Part shown: piece by piece, positions 60,681-64,000 of the stretch
Numbering within the stretch: the first letter of the stretch is position 1
Layout of the letters: every line of letters begins with the position of its first letter
NCBI GenBank assembly: GCA_934155265.1
Contig: CAKPGU010000003.1
Location: 1-64,000, forward strand
DNA from: an uncultured Clostridia bacterium
Lineage (GTDB): Bacteria > Bacillota > Clostridia > TANB77 > CAG-508
Direction of reading: 5' to 3'
DNA length: 64,000 nt
Notes under the pieces: generated by a model
Told to the model about the DNA's origin: nothing
Seen by the model: only the letters and a program-made list of their open reading frames with translations
Databases searched by the model: none
Program-made: the position numbers and the translations under genes

Positions 60681-61977
60681 AGAATTTTTAAATAAAGTTT
60701 CTAAAGAAATAAAATATAAGCCAGCAAATAAACCTGTTACAGAAGAACTAGAGAGCCATATAGAAGAAGCAAAAAAAGATTATTTATGCAAAGGATATTC
60801 ATCAAATGAAGCAGAAGAGATGGCTGTTAAACAAATGGGAGATGCTAAAAAAATTGGCAAAGAACTGAATAAAATACATAAACCAAAACTAGATTGGATG
60901 TTAATGGGATTAATTATTATATCATTTAGTTTCAGAATTATTTTATCAGTAAATAGTACAACTAATTATATAAATGAAAAATATTTAATTCTAGGGTTTT
61001 TGTATGGAACTGTTATATATTTTTTTGATTATAGAAAAATAAAGAATTGTGCTAATTTAATATATTTTACAGCAAGTATGATATTGATATTTCAGTGGCT
61101 TAATTGGTATTTTGAATTTGATATGGATAAAATACATTTTATTAATATGAGATTATGGAATGTTTGCATTCCACTATATATTATTGCATTTGCAGGATAT
61201 ATGGTAGATTATAAAAAAGAAGACTTTTGGAACATGACAATACTTTATACTATTTCATGTTTATTGATATATATGCAATCTAGTTCTATAACAAATACTT
61301 TAATATTAGTATTTTCATATTTAACAATTATTGCTTTAAAAATGCTACAAGATAATAAAAAGAATCTAAGAAAAGTAATTGTGATTTATGGAGGAACATT
61401 AATCACTTCACTAATAGTAATGTTACTAATGACAAATATACATATTGCATATATTTTTAATGGAGACACAACAGAAGAAAATTATGCTCCAAATGGATAT
61501 TGGTATCAAAACACACAAGAACACGAAAATAAAATTTTGAGTAATTTAAAATGGTTTGGTGCTACTGATGAACAAGAAGAACTTAATGAAACAGATTCTA
61601 GTAATTTTAGATTTTTATACATACTTGGAAAATTAGGAATAATACCAGCTACTGTTTTAGCTGTAGCAATAATATTTATGTGCGTAAGAATTGTTAAAAA
61701 TTCTAAAAAGGTTAATGATATCTATGGAAAATACTTAATTATTGGATTAGGAACTACTTATATAATGCAAGCTATCATACATGTTCTTATGAATTTAAAA
61801 TTATGGATAAGATCAGATGTTAATTTGCCTTTTGTGGCAGAGGGAAGTTTGTACTTTTTGATAAATTGCTTCACTTTTGCTGTTATTTTATCAGTGTATA
61901 GAAGAAAGGATATTAATTTTGAGAAACCTAGAAAATTAAATGAATCAAAAAAATTTGAGAAATTAAATTTATTATAG
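60670..61977 (+). CDS. HAAS-domain FtsW/RodA-like membrane protein
   Basis: 435 residues starting at TTG 60670 behind TTGGAGGTG. The N-terminal ~80 residues (KPANKPVTEELESHIEEAKKDY ... AVKQMGDAKKIGKELN) form the HAAS/permease-prefix domain found next to PadR. About ten membrane segments follow. The C-terminal part (IMQAIIHVLMNLKLWIRSDVNLPFVAEGSLYFLINCFTFAVILSVYRR) matches the end of FtsW/RodA/SpoVE (P-F-x-x-x-G-S pattern), although the middle is divergent. It is a PadR-controlled SEDS-like protein; a role in peptidoglycan or envelope response is inferred. Confidence 0.75.
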   Translation: MNTKEFLNKVSKEIKYKPANKPVTEELESHIEEAKKDYLCKGYSSNEAEEMAVKQMGDAKKIGKELNKIHKPKLDWMLMGLIIISFSFRIILSVNSTTNYINEKYLILGFLYGTVIYFFDYRKIKNCANLIYFTASMILIFQWLNWYFEFDMDKIHFINMRLWNVCIPLYIIAFAGYMVDYKKEDFWNMTILYTISCLLIYMQSSSITNTLILVFSYLTIIALKMLQDNKKNLRKVIVIYGGTLITSLIVMLLMTNIHIAYIFNGDTTEENYAPNGYWYQNTQEHENKILSNLKWFGATDEQEELNETDSSNFRFLYILGKLGIIPATVLAVAIIFMCVRIVKNSKKVNDIYGKYLIIGLGTTYIMQAIIHVLMNLKLWIRSDVNLPFVAEGSLYFLINCFTFAVILSVYRRKDINFEKPRKLNESKKFEKLNLL

Positions 61978-62003
61978 ACGTATAAAAATAAATAATGTAT
62001 AAT
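61975..62003 (+). promoter_or_regulatory. Promoter of 29-residue peptide gene
   Basis: TAGACG (61975-61980) and TATAAT (61998-62003), 17 bases apart. The -35 box resembles that of the toxin-like locus at 38-66. Confidence 0.6.
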
Positions 62004-62039
62004 ATAAACATCTTCCAATTGAAGGGAGGTGAACATCTA

Positions 62040-62129
62040 ATGACATCTTTTGATCTTATTTGGTTATTAATTCAAGAATTATTGAAAAATAAAAATGAAA
62101 ATAACCAAGAAAACAACAAGAAAGATTAG
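62040..62129 (+). CDS. 29-residue peptide, strong type I toxin candidate
   Basis: ATG 62040 follows GGGAGGTG (62024-62031). The peptide MTSFDLIWLLIQELLKN and a polar Asn/Lys tail has a short amphipathic hydrophobic helix. DNA around the start is repeated directly downstream: GAACATCT (62031-62038 and 62236-62243) and TCTTTTGATCT (62046-62056 and 62249-62259). The facing RNA from 62274 is thus complementary to the start codon region. The Fst/par system has the same layout, but this peptide lacks Fst features such as the central proline and tryptophan, so it may be a new family. Confidence 0.7.
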   Translation: MTSFDLIWLLIQELLKNKNENNQENNKKD

Positions 62130-62142
62130 GTAAAACTAATCA

Positions 62143-62171
62143 GGAGTGGTCTAGCCAACCACTTCTTTTTT
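62143..62171 (+). terminator. Terminator of peptide mRNA with kissing loop
   Basis: AGTGGT pairs with ACCACT around CTAGCCA, followed by TCTTTTTT. The loop is complementary to the loop TTGGCTA of the facing RNA's terminator. Confidence 0.8.
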
Positions 62172-62203
62172 ATATACTAGGAAAGTTCTACTTTCCTTAT
62201 TAG

Positions 62204-62274
62204 ACAAAAAAAGATATGTGTAGCCAACACATATCGAACATCTTATAATCTTTTGATCTATTAACTTATAAGTT
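62204..62274 (-). ncRNA. Predicted antitoxin RNA (RNA II-like)
   Basis: On the minus strand TTGACA (62309-62304) and TATACT (62286-62281), 17 bases apart, predict a start near 62274. The RNA ends at a hairpin GATATGTG-TTGGCTA-CACATATC (62235-62213) followed by a T run. It contains the complements of both direct repeats over the peptide's start and a loop complementary to the mRNA terminator loop. Length about 70 nt. Confidence 0.75.
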
Positions 62275-62359
62275 AAATATAGTATACAACATTTATTAAA
62301 GATTGTCAATAAATGCTGTTATATATATTTTATGCTAAAAAATAAAAAATATAATAAAT

Positions 62360-62473
62360 TTGAAACAAAATATAATCTATAATGAAGAATACTATAAAGA
62401 TGTTACAACTTTTGTTGAAAAAATTAAAGATTATCATGAAAGACATGGGAAAATTTGTAATATAGTTGAATAA
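62360..62473 (+). pseudogene. Short coding remnant
   Basis: A frame from TTG 62360 to TAA 62471 encodes about 37 residues (ENEEYYKDVTTFVEKIKDYH-like helix) with no ribosome site and no promoter. It reads like the tail of a lost gene. Low confidence. Confidence 0.25.
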
Positions 62474-62478
62474 CAGAA

Positions 62479-62521
62479 AAGAATACAACATACTTTTTGA
62501 AGTATTGTTGCATTCTTTTTT
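62479..62521. terminator. Bidirectional terminator before sigK
   Basis: GAATACAACATACT (62481-62494) pairs with AGTATTGTTGCATTC (62501-62515); A and T runs on both sides serve both strands, ending the minus-strand sigK transcript. Confidence 0.75.
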
Positions 62522-63223
62522 TACTCTTTAATTTCTTTTGCCAACTTACTAATAGCCTTTGTCTCAATACGAGAAACATAAGAACGAGAAATACCCATTT
62601 GTTCAGCAATTTCGATTTGAGTTTTAGGCTTATGACCATCAAGCCCAAAACGAAGTTCTAATATAGTACGTTCTCTGTTCTTTAAAATACTTTTCATTTT
62701 TTCATATAACAATTTAACTTTCATTTTTAAATCAACAGAATCTTCAACACTACGTTCGTCATTTTCAAGAACCTCTTGTAGTGTTACAACATTATCATCT
62801 TTATCTTTGCCAATTGGTTCATTTAAGTAAACTTCATTATTCAATTTTTTTGTAGCTCTAAAATGCATAAGAATTTCATTATCAATACAACGAGAAACAT
62901 ATGTAGATAAACGTGCACCTTTTTCAGGTTTAAAGCTATTGATACCTTTTATGAGGCCAATAGTTCCGAATAGAAATTAAATCATCTTGATCGACATTAG
63001 AATTGCTATATTTTTTACATACATGTGCAACTAATCTTAAATTTCTTTCAATAAGTATATTTCTAGCATCTTCATCACCTGTACTTAATTTTTCAAGATA
63101 AAAGTGTTCTTCTTCTGAACTTAAAGGCTCAGGAAAGAGCTGTACTCCTGAAATATATCCAACTGTAAAAACTGCAGTTTGTAAGAACTGTAAAAAACCA
63201 CTTATGCAGAGTGCAGAAAACAT
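62521..63223 (-). pseudogene. sigK: Sigma factor K gene with a single-base frameshift
   Basis: Two minus-strand frames make up one sigma-K. The first (63223 down) has a hydrophobic pro-sequence (MFSALCISGFLQFLQTAVFT), then LFPEPLSSEEE and region 2 up to QDDLISI (residue 85). There one extra base (G at about 62968 on the plus strand) shifts the frame; removing it restores GTIGLIKGINSFKPEKGARL, STYVSRCIDNEILMHFRATK and region 4 (GISRSYVSRIETKAIS). The rebuilt protein has about 233 residues, the normal size. GGAGGTG precedes the start. Sigma K drives late mother-cell genes; as written it is not made. Sequence error, real loss of sporulation, or an unusual switch are possible. Confidence 0.88.
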
Positions 63224-63296
63224 ATAAGCACCTCCATTTTTCTCATATTAAAATTATATGTTTAAGAAAAATAAAAGTGCCTGTCCATTTATAGTT

Positions 63297-63326
63297 TTGA
63301 ATAAAAAAAATTATAAACGGTATAAT
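63297..63326 (+). promoter_or_regulatory. Probable sigma-A promoter
   Basis: TTGAAT (63297-63302) and TATAAT (63321-63326), 18 bases apart, just before AAAAGGAGG and the gene at 63347. Confidence 0.6.
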
Positions 63327-63346
63327 ATGGAAAAGGAGGTCAGAAA

Positions 63347-63784
63347 ATGGAAGATATTAATGTTAAAGTTTTAGACGAAGTAAATAAAGGAACAACAATG
63401 GGGATGGATGCTATCCATTTTGTTTCAACAAAAGTAGGTGATGAGAGATTTAAAAAAGTACTTGATGTAGAATATGGTAAATATAAAGATATTGCTAATA
63501 GGGTTGATAATATATATACTGAATATACAACTCAAAAAGAACCACACGAAACAAATGCAATGACAAAGATGATGACTTGGTATGGAATAAATATGAAAAC
63601 AATGACAGACCAAAGTAATTCAAAAATATCAGAATTACTTATGCAAGGCACAAATATGGGGATTATTGAGGGAAGAAGGCTTCTTAATAATAACCCTAGT
63701 ATTGATAATCAAGTTAAACAAATTTTAAATGATTTTGTTGTTATGCAGGAAGATAGTGTAGAAACATTGAAGAAATATCTATAA
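63347..63784 (+). CDS. Four-helix-bundle protein, unknown
   Basis: 145 residues, predicted all-alpha with about four helices, no signal and no membrane segment. The pattern (DEVNKGTTMGMDAIHFVSTK; EYGKYKDIANRVDNIYTEY; LLMQGTNMGIIEGRRLLNN) resembles DUF2383/ferritin-like bundles, some of which are found in spores, but metal-binding residues are not convincing. AAAAGGAGG precedes the ATG. It has its own promoter and lies between sigK and gap, in divergent orientation to sigK. The role is unknown. Confidence 0.6.
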   Translation: MEDINVKVLDEVNKGTTMGMDAIHFVSTKVGDERFKKVLDVEYGKYKDIANRVDNIYTEYTTQKEPHETNAMTKMMTWYGINMKTMTDQSNSKISELLMQGTNMGIIEGRRLLNNNPSIDNQVKQILNDFVVMQEDSVETLKKYL

Positions 63785-63879
63785 ATTCGATAATAAACAC
63801 AAAAAATTTCAAAATAATACTTGAAATGTAAAATGATTTGTTATAGAATGAGGATGGCTGTAAAAGGCAAATAAAAAAT

Positions 63880-63907
63880 CGTAGTATGAGGACAAGATGT
63901 CCCTACA
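63880..63907 (+). promoter_or_regulatory. Leader hairpin before gap
   Basis: GTAG...GGAC at about 63881-63894 can pair with GTCC-CTAC at about 63899-63906, in the 5' leader of gap. Its role (stability or regulation) is unknown. Confidence 0.4.
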
Positions 63908-63924
63908 AGAAGGAGGAAATTTTT

Positions 63925-64000
63925 ATGTCAGTAAAAGTAGGAATTAACGGATTCGGAAGAATCGGAAAATTAGCATTTCAAGCAGCATTAGGAAAAGAGG
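63925..64000 (+). CDS. gap: Glyceraldehyde-3-phosphate dehydrogenase, N-terminus only
   Basis: The first 25 residues (SVKVGINGFGRIGKLAFQAA) contain the NAD-binding GINGFGRIG motif of GAPDH and start at ATG 63925 behind AAGGAGGAAA. The rest lies beyond the window. In Clostridia gap usually leads the glycolytic gap-pgk-tpi operon. Confidence 0.93.
   Translation, partial: MSVKVGINGFGRIGKLAFQAALGKE

Noticed and set aside
63839..63868. Promoter for gap from TTGAAA- and TATAGAAT-like boxes.
   Set aside because: Boxes are weak and spacing uncertain; not supported enough to list.

Overview
The window is a strongly A+T-rich stretch of a low-GC Gram-positive chromosome. A spore protease gene (gpr), a sigma-K gene with its pro-sequence, two T-box leaders, an Asp23/AmaP module, and a DtxR-sufCBD...sufS...sufU operon point to an uncultured gut-type member of the Clostridia with spore-forming ancestry. 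The species cannot be named from sequence alone. No tRNA, rRNA, CRISPR array, transposase or prophage gene was seen.

Layout. 1-4240 is accessory and partly decayed: a small type I toxin-like locus, ybaK, a metallophosphoesterase, a PAP2 phosphatase, and relics of a DUF368 transporter, a two-component system and unknown genes. 4342-15355 is mostly housekeeping: scpB, a short proS, asp23-amaP-DUF2273, nusB, xseA/xseB, a DivPAP protein, fhs, T-box-aspS and gpr. 15542-26815 holds a DUF4116 protein, an ABC-2 exporter, feoAB, an rRNA methyltransferase of the RsmB type and an MgtA-type P-ATPase. 27089-33706 is the iron-sulfur assembly operon: an atypical DtxR-like regulator, sufC, sufB, sufD, a protein-kinase-like gene, sufS, a small toxin-like locus, then sufU. 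34321-37693 carries mnmA, tsaC and a two-component system. 38099-52570 is accessory: a MazF/PemK-like protein, a MacB/FtsX exporter, WG-repeat-like proteins, two ABC exporter half-transporters, small membrane proteins, and a glycosyltransferase/acyltransferase cluster. 52669-64000 has ychF, a sortase-signal protein, T-box-thrS, a fused MacB exporter, padR with an FtsW-like protein, a third type I toxin-antitoxin-like locus, a frameshifted sigK, a helical-bundle protein and the start of gap.

The most interesting signals lie between genes. (1) Three small-ORF loci each have a facing promoter and a predicted short antisense RNA; the one at 61975-62309 shows direct repeats over its start region and complementary terminator loops, the architecture of the Fst/par type I system, with an unrelated 29-residue peptide. 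(2) Two copies of a ~79-nt conserved core, 18 kb apart and inverted, each sit inside long inverted-repeat arms that are complementary within a copy but different between copies. (3) A perfect 68-bp inverted repeat built from a 35-bp unit lies before the regulator of the suf operon. That regulator has apparently lost the classical DtxR metal ligands and gained four C-terminal cysteines.
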